This document shows, piece by piece, positions 55,288 to 64,000 of a DNA stretch of 64,000 nt (within the stretch, counting starts at the first letter, position 1; each line of letters starts with the position of its first letter). The DNA is taken from contig NC_061153.1 of assembly GCF_905220365.1 (NCBI RefSeq), positions 4,112,001 to 4,176,000 of the forward strand. Direction: 5' to 3'. Both the position numbers and the translations under genes were made by a program. This DNA is from Vanessa cardui (Eukaryota > Arthropoda > Insecta > Lepidoptera > Nymphalidae). A model generated the notes under the pieces. The model was not told where the DNA came from. It was given only the letters and a program-made list of their open reading frames with translations, and did not search any database.

Positions 55288-56166
55288 CTACCGCCAACGA
55301 TTTCTCAATTGATATCTTGAGTAACGTTCCGGTTGCACGCAGAAGGCACTAACTGTATCTTTAGGTCTTGCAGTCTGTTGGATTTGGGATTTTAAATTTT
55401 TAATAAGTGGATTCCAGGTGTTAGATAGTCTCCAACCATCTTCTCTATTGAAGTTCGGATGTTTTTGAATTTCAATAGCCTCGCGTATCATTCTAGGAAT
55501 GAATCTGTGTTCTCTAGCGAGGATCTGTGGTTTATCAAATCGGATAAAATGATTAGGTTTATCCAGAGCATGTTCACAGACTGCAGACTTTGAAGAACGC
55601 CTATTTTTGACATCTCCTATATGTTCCTTGACCCTGGTACCGATACTTCTCTTTGTTTGGCCTATGTAAGATAAACCACACTCACATTCGAGTTTATATA
55701 CTCCTGCAGTTTGTAAAGGGATATTACTCTTGATAGGTCTCAAGAACTGGCTCACTTTCTTATGAGGCTTGTAAACGGTTTTAATCGAAGCTCGCTTCAA
55801 GATGTTGCCAATCCTGTCTGTAACTCCTTTCACATATGGTAGAAATGCAGGTTGTCGCTCAACTGTGGGTGGCTTGATACGGCTTCTGCGATGCTGGCGA
55901 GGCACGGGCAGCTTGTTCTGGTGGAGTGCAAGCTTGACCTGACGTAGCTCGTCCTCTAGGTGTTCAGCATCGCAGAGATGGTGGGCTCTCTGAAACAAAG
56001 ATTTGCCAACGGTAGCTAACTGACTAGGGTGGTGGTGCGAGTCACCATTGAGGTATTTGTTGGTGTGTGTGGGTTTCCTATAAACTGTGTGACTTAATGT
56101 ATTATCAGGATTCTTGATAATAAGGATGTCAAGGAAAGCTAAAGAATTATTTGCCTCTAATTCCAT
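55288..56166 (-). CDS. Penelope-like protein fragment: RT end plus GIY-YIG endonuclease
   Basis: Single open frame of 292 codons, truncated at its N-terminus (the first residue, MELEANN, is internal to the RT of full-length relatives). SLAFLDILIIKNPDNTLSHT and VYRKPTHTNKYLN form the RT end. Next come a linker, then the GIY-YIG domain: GVYKLECECGLSYIGQTKRS, TRVKEH, CEHALD and REAIEIQKHPNFNRED, containing the tyrosine, arginine, histidine, glutamate and asparagine positions of that nuclease. It ends with a stop at 55288. The frame is undamaged, suggesting recent insertion, but without the RT core it cannot be autonomous. Confidence 0.88.
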   Translation of the reverse strand: MELEANNSLAFLDILIIKNPDNTLSHTVYRKPTHTNKYLNGDSHHHPSQLATVGKSLFQRAHHLCDAEHLEDELRQVKLALHQNKLPVPRQHRRSRIKPPTVERQPAFLPYVKGVTDRIGNILKRASIKTVYKPHKKVSQFLRPIKSNIPLQTAGVYKLECECGLSYIGQTKRSIGTRVKEHIGDVKNRRSSKSAVCEHALDKPNHFIRFDKPQILAREHRFIPRMIREAIEIQKHPNFNREDGWRLSNTWNPLIKNLKSQIQQTARPKDTVSAFCVQPERYSRYQLRNRWR

Positions 56167-56755
56167 AGTAAGTCTAACGCGTCATTAGGTGACGCATTAA
56201 GTCCTTTAGTAATATTCAGAGGAATATTAGAGAAATATTCTTCGAATTCATTGGCCACATCTAAATCTTTACCTACAATTTTGCCTTTTATACTAAGGGA
56301 TAATTGCCCTGCATCAAACTTCAACCCACCTGTCTCCGAACTTATAATATCCCAAGTAGTTTTCATTTTTTTTCTAAATTTTATTATTTTATTTTTAATA
56401 TGCAACGAACAAACTTGTTTAAATAATTTAGAATATTTTTAACAAAATTGATAAATTTACAATCACGATTATATTTCTTAAGTTCATATAGCTCATATAA
56501 TTTATTTCGACTTATATAGATACCGGTAGTGGCCCAGTCTGAGAACTGCATTTCATTGTTTTTATAAAAAGTTTTTAACTGAGATATTTTATTGAATTTG
56601 TTATTAATTAATTTTGAAAGAGAATTATATAAAGAGTTGGGATCATTTGAGTTAAGATTAAATTTTGGAAGGTTACGTTGTAAAGCATCATTGAAGTTGA
56701 TTAATCTTTTACAGTAATTGGCCTACAAGTGATTTTTCGTTTCTTTTGAATTTTT
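56167..56755 (-). pseudogene. Z-B ORF2, linker region
   Basis: Minus-strand stretch equivalent to Z1 about 3640-4245: FSDWATTGIYISRNKLYELY, KTTWDIISSETGGLKFDAG, VANEFEEYFSNIPLN and NASPNDALDLL, then the join with the Penelope fragment at 56166. Frames are broken near 56405. The 5' truncation point is at about 56755. Confidence 0.75.
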
Positions 56756-56765
56756 TTTATACCTA

Positions 56766-57690
56766 TTGACACCATTTGGCCAAAGTGATAAAGTGATAAA
56801 TAGTGAGACCATCCGAATATGTTTCAAAAGGTCAACTTTGCCTGATTATGTTAATGGTTATGGGTGCAGATTTAAAGTCGACCCTTACATGTTTCCAGTA
56901 ACGCAGTGTTCTGGGTGTTGGAAGTATGGACATTTTGTTCGATACTGTCCATCTAGAAAAATAATTTGTCCTAAATGTGGAGCAAATAATTCAAACTGTG
57001 AGACAACAAGTTATAAATGTATCAATTGCAAAGAACAACACATGGCTTTGAATAGATCTTGTCCAGTATTTATAAAAGAAAAGATGATTAGAACCATAAT
57101 GCGTTGCGTTAAATTGTACATATGGAAAAGCCTTGGCAACATATCTTAAGAAACAGAAGTCAGAAGAAATCAGTAGAGAATAGACACAAACAAATTTACC
57201 TATCCAACAATCTGTTGTGAAAAATCAAGGAACTGAAAAATCTTACAGAGATGTTTTGATAGCTTCCAGTGTAGTTAATGCAGAAAACAAAGAATCCACA
57301 GAAGAAGAAGAGCATCAAGAAAAAGAAAGTACAAATAATCAGAGCAATGCAGCAGAACATAAGAAGAGTAAACGAAAACGTAAAACCACAAAGGCACGTC
57401 AATATATTCAAAATTCGATAGATAATTCCGATAGTAACACTTTTTGCGATGATGGAAGAGAAGAAAACTTTAACCAGAAGAAAAATATTATAGAAGGAAG
57501 AGACAGATTAAACACTTTTATGAGGATTTTACAAAAAATGAAAAATATTTATGATTGCGATTCGAACCTTGAAGTTAAGATTAAACTATTACTAATTCTT
57601 ATATTTGAGGAATTTATGAGATATGTATGTACATTTTTTAAGGATAGTAACTTCTGCTCCGTCCTTCTACCAATGTTTAAAAATGGATAG
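56766..57690 (+). pseudogene. H1 ORF1, C-terminal zinc-knuckle part
   Basis: After Z-B, H1 ORF1 continues with ETIRICFKRSTLPDYVNG and the zinc knuckles CSGCWKYGHFVRYC, CPKCGANNSNC and CINCKEQHMALNRSC, the same arrangement as the I-clade ORF1 at 47435. There is a frameshift near 57150. The second piece (57217-57690) is a charged tail rich in E/K/N, ending FKNG. ORF2 begins at about 57683 in another frame, overlapping this end. Confidence 0.75.
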
Positions 57691-58618
57691 TCAAGAGAAA
57701 AACTGTGTGTTAAATATATTACATAGTTATAATAATATATATAATAATGCACAGAGTTTAAAACCTAAAATAAAATTGAATTGTTGTTAATGCAGTAAAA
57801 AATTAATGTAGCTTTGATTTCGGAAACTTGGCTTGAAAAGAATTACTTTTTGAATATTTATAGTTACAACATATTTCGAAGTGACAGAATAGATTCCTAT
57901 GGTGGTGTAGCCATCATTATTCATAAGTCGATATTGGTTCAAGAGTGTTAGCTAAATCTTCATAATGTTGGTATAGAAACGGTATGCCTAAAAATTCTAA
58001 ATTGTATAGATGTTAAATATATTATATCCCTGTATTGCCCGTCATCAATTCGTACAGAACCATCCGATTGGGAAACTGTGTTTTCGCCATTTAAGAATAA
58101 TTCGATAATATGTGGTGATTTCAATGCTTTAGTTGGTCACAAAAAACAGATAATCGAGGTACACAAATTTCTGACGCAGCCTTAGAATGGGGTTTTATAT
58201 CGCTTAATAGTCAATTTGTTTGATTTAATTTATAAAGCAGCAAATGTAAGTATTCCGATGATTACATTACCTCTTAATCCAGTCAAAAATTTTGTTCCAA
58301 GGTCTTATTGGGATTCATCTTTGTCAAATATCCTGCAAAATCAAACCCGAATAGCAAAGTATGCTATTTCAAAGGCTAGTGTATCTGACTGGCGTGGTTA
58401 TTGCGATAGTGTGGATAAATCAACTTCTTCTTCAGATATGTGCTGTCGAATGAGGTAGATAAAGGGTTTTAAAATCAAGAAAGTACAGGCTTCCGAAGAA
58501 CAAAAAAGTGAACTACTATGTGATCTTGCTCCTGATTATGTGATTCCATCGGCTCCAGAAGTTAAATTTACAAATTCATTATTAAATAGTAGTTTTAATT
58601 TATCGGAGATTAATAGTT
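57683..58618 (+). pseudogene. H1 ORF2, endonuclease and linker (broken)
   Basis: The start ATGGATAG overlaps the ORF1 stop. Readable in several frames: NAQSLKPKIKLN, VALISETWLEKNYF, FRSDRIDSYGGVAIIIHKSI, IISLYCPSSIRTE and IICGDFNALVG, then LPLNPVKNFVPRSYWD and SEINSCI at 58618. Stops and shifts are frequent (for example near 57790, 57947, 58182 and 58457). The reverse transcriptase is absent: the sequence passes into LINE X2. Confidence 0.7.
58611..58618. repeat. Possible X2 target-site duplication, left copy (TAATAGTT)
   Basis: TAATAGTT recurs at 62257-62264, next to where X2 would end. It is AT-rich, so chance identity is possible. Confidence 0.5.
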
Positions 58619-61600
58619 GTATAAAAATAATAATAATAATAAATACTCTTTATTGTACACCAATAATAAAAAACAAGGAAAATAGGTAACATGTTGAGTA
58701 GATGTACAAAGGCGGTCTTATCGCTACAGTAGCAATTTCTTACAGACAACCTTTGGGCATAGGACTGAAAAAAAAAATGGAAGCGGTTTGGAGGCGTACA
58801 AGAGTTATAAATTAATTGACTAAAATATATTACATACGAAGCAATATATATCAATATGGAAAAAATATATAAATATATAATAATAGATAAAAATGAAATA
58901 TATACATACATACACATGCAAATACATACACATACATACATATACATATACATACATATTAACATAAGTGTAAAATAAGTTATGACGTATTAAGTGACTA
59001 GTAATGTTCTTTTAGGTATTTTTTGAAACAAGTGTGGGATTGCGCTTTTCTAATGCGAATAGGAAGGGAGTTCCAAAGACGTACCGCTTTTACTGCGAAG
59101 GAATTGGAATAGAAGGAAGATGAGTAAGAGGGGGTTTTTAAGGTAAGGGTATTATTGGATCGGAGGGAACGTTCGTGGGTATCACAAAGGAACTCAAAGC
59201 GCTCTTTAAGGTAAAAAGGTGTGTCAGGATGAAAAAGTACACAGTAAAGTAAGGAAAGGATATGCGTATTCCTGCGAAAGAGAATTGGAAGCCACTTGAG
59301 CTTATTACGAAGTTCGGAGATGTGGTCATATTTACGAAGACCAAATATGAACCGAATGCAAAGATTTTGAAGGCGCTCAAGTTTATTTAATTGCTCCACT
59401 TTAAGATCGAGAAAGCAAGTATCAGCATAGTCAAGAATGGGTAATAGGAGAGGTTGTGCCAATGCAATTTTAGTAGGCAATGGAAGAAAATACTGCAGCC
59501 GGCGAAGAGAGCCCATGGCTGCAAATAATTTCCTACTAAGCTCGCCTACCTGCGGCGACCAAGAGAGATACCGGTCAAAGACGACGCCAAGGTTTTTTAC
59601 ATTATCGCTCAAATTAATAGTCGTGTTGTTAAATCTAACTGGTGCAACAAGTGACCAATCTATACGACAGACCATTTTGGGACTTCAAATTATTATGACT
59701 TGACTTTTTGATGGGTTGATATTTAAACCAAAGGAGATACTCCATTTGTAAATGCCTTGCAAGTCATTGTTTAAGTTTGTTATGGCCGTTGGTAAGTCAG
59801 TTAGTTTTGTGTGGGAGTAAATTTGGAGATCGTCTGCATACAAGTGGTAGAGAGAAGAGATATGTTGACTTATTGAATTGATAAAAATAGAAAACAGGAG
59901 GGGAGACAACACGCCACCTTGTGGGACGCCAGCAGTTACGTAAGACCAGTTTGAATATGAATCCTGGACACGCAACCGCTGCCGGCGCCCGTACAAGTAA
60001 CTACGAAACCAATCAATTACTGATGGAGATATGTTAAAAGAACGTAGGATGGCCAAGAGAATATCAATGTCCACTGTGTTAAGGGCATTGCTAAAGTCAA
60101 GCAATGTTAACACCGTAAGCCTTTGATTATCCATTGCAAGTCTAATATCATCTGAAATTTTAACAAGAGCAGTGGTCGTACCCAGACGACCCTTGCGGAA
60201 GCCGGATTGGAATGGATTTAGAAGATTATTCGATGAAAGGAACAAGGATAATTGTTGATGGACAAGACGCTCCAGTACTTTGAACAGGAAAGGAAGAATT
60301 GAAGTAGGACGAAGATCAGTAAAGGCTAATAGATTAGACTTCTTAGGGAGAGGAATAATTTGGGCGTCTTTCCAACAGGAGGGAAAAGTACCGGATGAGA
60401 AGGAATGATTAAAAATGTGGGTTAGAATAGGAATAATAAGATCACAAATGGGAACGATCATGTTACGACTGAGGCAATCACAGCCCACTGCATTAGAATT
60501 GACAGCAAGTAAATTCTCCTTAACATCACATTCAGATAATTGAGAGAAATTAAAAGGGGAATATGTCATAGGAGTATTTATGGCTGAAAGAAAACTAATA
60601 GTATTAGATTTTGTAGTATTATCAATAGTAGATGACGAGATGAAATATTTATTGAGTTCGTTAAGGTCGAACATGCTTAGATTAAGGTTCTGTTTAACCT
60701 TGCCAACTCCCAAAGACTTAAGGAATTTCCACACTTTAGCGGAATCTTCTTCCTCAGTGACAGATTTGTGAATATGGTGTCGTTGTGCATCTCTACATGC
60801 CTTGTTGCAGCGATTCCGAATTTTTTTATAAATCTCCCTGTCACTTGAAGTCGGATCTCGTTTGTACTTTGCTCGAGCTTTATTTTTTAAATCTTGTAAC
60901 AACTTGATATTAGCGGTCAGAAGCAAATCAAATAATCAAAGCTACCTTTTCATCCACCGCAGACGTGCTAAACACCACTGACCAGTCAATCTTAGCCGCA
61001 TTATCACGTAAGCGGTTCAGATCCATGCCACTAAAATTGCGCTGCAGAAGAATTCTTGACTTTGCTTTTGGGGGTCTAATATTGTAAGAAAGAAAAATTA
61101 AGTCGTGATATGAAAAAGCATCGGAAGAACATTGTCCATGTTTCTCAACGTGTTCGGGCGAGGAAACAAGAATAAGGTCAAGAAGGGAAGGAGTTGAGTT
61201 AGGAAAGGAATGCGTAGCATTTAGGGGGAGGATATGCATATTGGCCGAGTTTACAAGAGGGCAGAGGCGTCAAGACCTGCTGTCTTGCTTGAGCAGGCAA
61301 GTGTTAAAATCGCCCATCAACACTGTATGACCATATTGGGGTGTATATCATTCCAGAAGATTTTCAAACGAACCAAAATAATCAATAGTAAGTGATGGGC
61401 TATAATAAACACCGAATAAAAGTTTTGTGTGCGAGAATATGATCTCAATGAAAAGATGTTCGGGGCCATGACCGTCACATGAGACGGAAGTGTTAATAAT
61501 GGTAAAGGGAATATGGGGTCGCAGGTAAATTGCAACACCACCCCCTGTTCGGCCAATACGATCATTGCGGATAAGATGGAAACCAGGAAGAGAGTAGGAA

Positions 61601-62256
61601 GTTGAGGGTAGACAAGGTTTCAGCCAAGATTCTGATACTAAAATAGCGTGAATGTTTTTATTACGGAATGAAGATAACATATCGGGATAATGAGCAGGGA
61701 TACTTTAATATGGATTAATATGGATGATGTTAAAGGTTTTTGGTAGATCATGGAATTAGGAATCAAGAGTTTCGGAGAGAGAAGGAATACTGTGAAAACT
61801 TAAATCATCACTGATCACACCAGAAAAAGAATGATAGACGTCGTGATATATATATATAAAAGTATAAAATATGTATGTAAAAAATAAAAAATAAATAAAT
61901 AAATATAAATGTAATTAGAACGAAAATAAACTAAGATTAATATAAATGAGGTCTAATCTATATGTCATCCATCCATACCAGCGTATAAAAAAGAAAGCCT
62001 GACACTTTATACCCTAAAAAACCAACAATTTATAATAAGACAGCAAATACAACTTACAAACATCTTACAACGAGAAAAAAAATGATAATAACTTATTATA
62101 AAGTAAAAAGTAAAATCACTACGTCATAAAATCAACCGAAAAAATATGTAGAAATTATTAATTGCACTATAATAAAGTCTAATGTAAAAAATCTAATATC
62201 TAATTAAATATCTAGATAGATATCTAATTAAATAACTATCTATTATTTATACTAAG
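58619..62256 (-). mobile_element. LINE X2: 5'-truncated LINE X family member
   Basis: Minus-strand copy of the LINE X family, better preserved. ORF2 61840-58998, 3' UTR with ATACATA repeats (58870-58960), and a tail ACAATAAAGAGTATTTATT followed by (ATT)n at about 58622-58650. ORF1 is lacking; the 5' end is in the spacer. Length is about 3.6 kb if the TAATAGTT duplication is real. Confidence 0.75.
58998..61840 (-). pseudogene. X2 ORF2: endonuclease-reverse transcriptase, few lesions
   Basis: The endonuclease starts near 61740 (NIIHIN, SIPAHYPDMLSSF) after a stop near 61757 and reads ILVSESWLKPCLP, GGGVAIYLRPHI, VLMGDFNTCLLK and LLDLILVSSP in up to three frames (breaks near 61350, 61275 and 60930). 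The linker and RT (60926-59685) are open: RNRCNKACRDAQRH, QIIPLPKKSNL, SGFRKGRLGTTTAL, LLDFSNALNTVD, AGVPQGGVLSP and YADD near 59840. A frameshift near 59690 joins the C-terminal piece (59675-58998) with IDYAD/LDYAD and ERLQNLCIRFIFGLRKYDHI. The catalytic YADD pair is intact. Confidence 0.88.
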
Positions 62257-62264
62257 TAATAGTT

Positions 62265-62439
62265 ATTTCCGAACGTATAGCAACTGGCAACCCGTTCTGA
62301 ATGTCAGGCTATCATTGTCAAAGATATAAACAATGTTCTCGCATAATGTAATAAAAAGTTATATTAAAACAAAAACAAACATATTAAGAAAGTAAATGTG
62401 GTTACGTTGTAGAATTAATTAACATTGTTGTAATCGGCT
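62265..62439. other. Unassigned sequence right of X2
   Basis: AT-rich, without a frame. If the X2 duplication is correct, this is where H1 ORF2 should resume, but the translation does not look like reverse transcriptase, so another break must lie here. Confidence 0.35.
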
Positions 62440-62838
62440 AATTACGTAGGGCTGCCGTTGAGGATGCAGAATGAAACCGAACGAATTTAACTTATACGTT
62501 TATTTAAATAATTTAATTTAACAATTAATTATTTCTAATTTATAATATACGTGACAGTCTGTTCGATGTTAGAACAAAAAGTGAAGTTCTGTAGTCTGAA
62601 TTACATATTTATATACGAAATCGGTAAATCACTGAATGGTCCCCACGGTATGGTGATTCTTGGTAGCGCTCGATGTTCGGGAGGTCTTGCGAAACAAAGC
62701 AGCGACGCTGGCAACAGGTGGTAGCTTCAAGGAATGCATGGTGTGATTATTTCTCACGGTATGGTAATTCTTGGTAGCGCTCGATGTTCGGGAGGTCTTG
62801 CGATTATTTCTTAACAACTCCCTCCGCAGGATCAGCAG
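62440..62838 (-). repeat. Probable 3' LTR of an errantivirus-like element
   Basis: Follows the env frame on the minus strand. It contains a TATATAAATATG TATA-like box at about 62603-62617, a possible transcription start region, and an AATAAA polyadenylation signal near 62500. Two copies of a 49-bp repeat lie in its upstream part. Neither LTR boundary nor the partner LTR is visible, so the limits are estimates. Confidence 0.45.
62641..62806. repeat. 49-bp direct repeat pair
   Basis: CACGGTATGGT(A/G)ATTCTTG and the following 30 bp occur at about 62644-62692 and 62757-62805, 113 bp apart, nearly identical. They lie in the presumed U3 region and resemble a duplicated regulatory segment. Confidence 0.85.
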
Positions 62839-63801
62839 CTATTTGGAGACTTTTGTCGAAAATAGTGCTGATAGAGACATAGGATCTCTGGGGCTGTCCT
62901 GGACTTCTTGTGTTCTGGTTGCCTCATTGTCCTTCTGGTTGGTATTTCTTAAATGCATACATTTGCGACGAATGAGGACGATGCTAATAGTGAGTACTGA
63001 TGCACCGATGAGTAGGTAGACAGGTATAGTCGTGTGATAGAGCGTGTCTAAGTTCGACAATTCCAAAGTCACTGGTTCTTGAGAGGCAATCCTGGTATTG
63101 GTTGAATGTAAGTGAGTCAAATCTATACTGTTCAATTTCAAGATGTTCTTCGCTGTCGCTTTGTATGGATCTTCATTACTATATTCTATATTCAACATTT
63201 TCAAAACTTGTCCTTTTACTTGATCATGGTGGTTAGTGATGGTGAAGATGGACGTTTGTAGAGCACACCCTTTAGGTATTTCAGCTAGATAGCTTCCGAG
63301 AAGGTTTTTGTATTGATCTTGAGAACAGGTTAAATGAACTTTCGTTAAGTTGGGAAAGCTCAGAACATAGTGACGATCATCCAATTGTTCCATGGCTTGA
63401 GAAGATAAGATTACTGGAGTAACCCGACAGGTTTCATGGATATGTTGCTGGAGTATAAGATGTTGAATGCAGCTCGTTTGCTCTCCATAGTGTCGGTTTA
63501 AGTTGTCCTCGCAAAGATGACCGTGACTGTACTTCGGACATTCTGTCTCTATATACAGTAGATCTTTCTCGTGAATTGCTACGTATGGATAGGTAGGGAT
63601 TATAATTTTATCATTACTATTAGGGGCTAAGGACAATTTGTAAAGGATGTAGTTATTGGGATTCATGATTGGAAACTTAATTACCAAGATTATATCATTA
63701 TCTTTATAATAATATCCTAATCTTAATAGATCTAAATATTCCCTAAAATTAATATCTAGCACTACATTTGAATTGTATAAACCTTTTAGTTTATTTAACA
63801 T
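62839..63801 (-). pseudogene. Errantivirus-like envelope (F-like), partial
   Basis: Minus-strand frame of 320 codons resembling the C-terminal part of the envelope proteins that insect errantiviruses share with baculovirus F proteins. It has paired cysteines through the ectodomain and a transmembrane helix (TIPVYLLIGASVLTISIVL) at about residues 256-276, followed by a basic short cytoplasmic tail (RRKC). Upstream, 63802-64000 may hold earlier env codons, but a stop near 63853 and a change of frame separate them, so the gene is damaged or interrupted. The fusion-peptide region and signal peptide are not in the window. It is an old provirus remnant; gag and pol would lie to the right. Confidence 0.7.
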
Positions 63802-64000
63802 AACTATATAAGTGTCGTAATGGAGAACGGAATAATGGATGCTCTTAGCTCTTATATAATTTCTTGTTGCTTTAGGTAATCCTTAACGTTTTCAACTTCT
63901 AATTTGGAAAGAACTAGGTTCATTACGGAATTTTTGAAATACTTTTGTATAACCGGTATAATTTTGTACATTTCAAGCGGGGGATTAATTAAGATTCCTG
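63802..64000 (-). other. Upstream env-like sequence, broken
   Basis: Short open stretches on the minus strand (about 63853-64000) could be env, but I cannot match a motif. The piece 63802-63852 has stops. The window ends here. Confidence 0.35.

Larger units (their letters stand above)
55146..56166 (-). mobile_element. Penelope-like element, 5'-truncated 3' end
   Basis: About 1.0 kb of a Penelope-like element. It keeps the last part of the reverse transcriptase, the whole GIY-YIG endonuclease, and about 140 bp of 3' sequence with a hammerhead-like motif. Its ends lie exactly where Z-B lost its RT core. Confidence 0.85.
54181..56755 (-). mobile_element. Z-B: 5'-truncated CR1-like LINE, diverged Z1 relative, with an internal Penelope fragment
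   Basis: Minus strand. The 3' UTR (54181-54425) resembles Z1 (ACCGTTTCGGATAGCAACTT matching the Z1 hairpin region). The thumb and C-terminus of ORF2 (55122-54426) read FVESTVFLGITLDSKLQWG, SYGMLLWGNAADIE and KNKLVTPSFRLHTVNRTFLG. Beyond the Penelope fragment (about 55146-56166), the linker resumes (56167-56740) with KTTWDIISSETGGLK, FSDWATTGIYISRNKLYELY and DLDVANEFEEYF. The RT core, about 0.9 kb in Z1 (4245-5125), is missing. It truncates at about 56755. Confidence 0.8.

Noticed and set aside
56251..56442. Plus-strand open frame in Z-B
   Set aside because: Antisense shadow of the Z-B linker.
1..64000. A single-copy host gene or a novel defence operon
   Set aside because: Every substantial frame can be assigned to a transposable element or to an antisense shadow; nothing here supports a bacterial or host-gene system.

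Overview
The window looks like nuclear DNA of a moth or butterfly (Lepidoptera). It is AT-rich, has no bacterial-style operons, and is built almost entirely from transposable elements (TEs). The clues to Lepidoptera are a tRNA-derived SINE with a box B, a Mag-like Gypsy element with very short LTRs, R1- and CR1-type LINEs, a RepHel Helitron and BEL/Pao fragments. I see no convincing single-copy host gene. Almost every coding region carries stops, frameshifts or deletions. Clade names come from motifs read by eye. Nesting calls rest on target-site duplications (TSDs) or on reading frames that rejoin across an insertion.

Layout, left to right. 1-8130: an R1-clade LINE on the minus strand, whose endonuclease is split by a 5.5 kb CR1-like element (Z1, 603-6085, TSD AGTAGA). 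The 3' end of an R1-type ORF2 follows at 6431-7125, then an inverted partial second copy of the CR1-like family (Z2). 8750-13505: a nearly complete LINE (J1) with a PHD/coiled-coil/FP-type ORF1 and an ORF2 carrying one stop. 13995-23996: the FP-type ORF1 of another LINE (C), split by a PIF/Harbinger transposon (14081-23672, TSD CTG) that itself contains a 6.7 kb Helitron (15776-22460). 24178-28172: a SINE with a 15-bp TSD, split by a hAT transposon (24368-28014) with an 8-bp TSD. 28300-32045: degraded LINE D, an RTE-type 3' end and a Gypsy fragment. 32140-40165: LINE A (minus), with a 4.5 kb Mag-like Gypsy (34574-39083) in its inter-ORF spacer and a 5'-truncated CR1-like copy (Z3) in its ORF2. 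40634-42569: BEL/Pao gag-protease.

43310-58618 is a deep nest. A plus-strand I-like LINE (H1) is split by minus-strand LINE X (43619-53778, TSD ATAAAG). LINE X is split by a full-length I-clade LINE (47218-52762, 14-bp TSD). H1 is split again by CR1-like element Z-B (about 54181-56755), which holds a Penelope-like GIY-YIG fragment. A second LINE X family copy (X2, 58619-62256) then follows. The right edge (62440-63801) is the 3' end of an errantivirus-like provirus, with a partial envelope gene and a probable LTR.

The most interesting points are the Helitron-in-Harbinger-in-LINE stack; an in-frame stop shared by two CR1-like copies; an ORF1 of LINE X in which 73 codons of reverse transcriptase replace the ORF1 middle; a Penelope fragment sitting where about 0.9 kb of reverse transcriptase was lost; and a Helitron gene with a 69-bp (23-residue) in-frame repeat.
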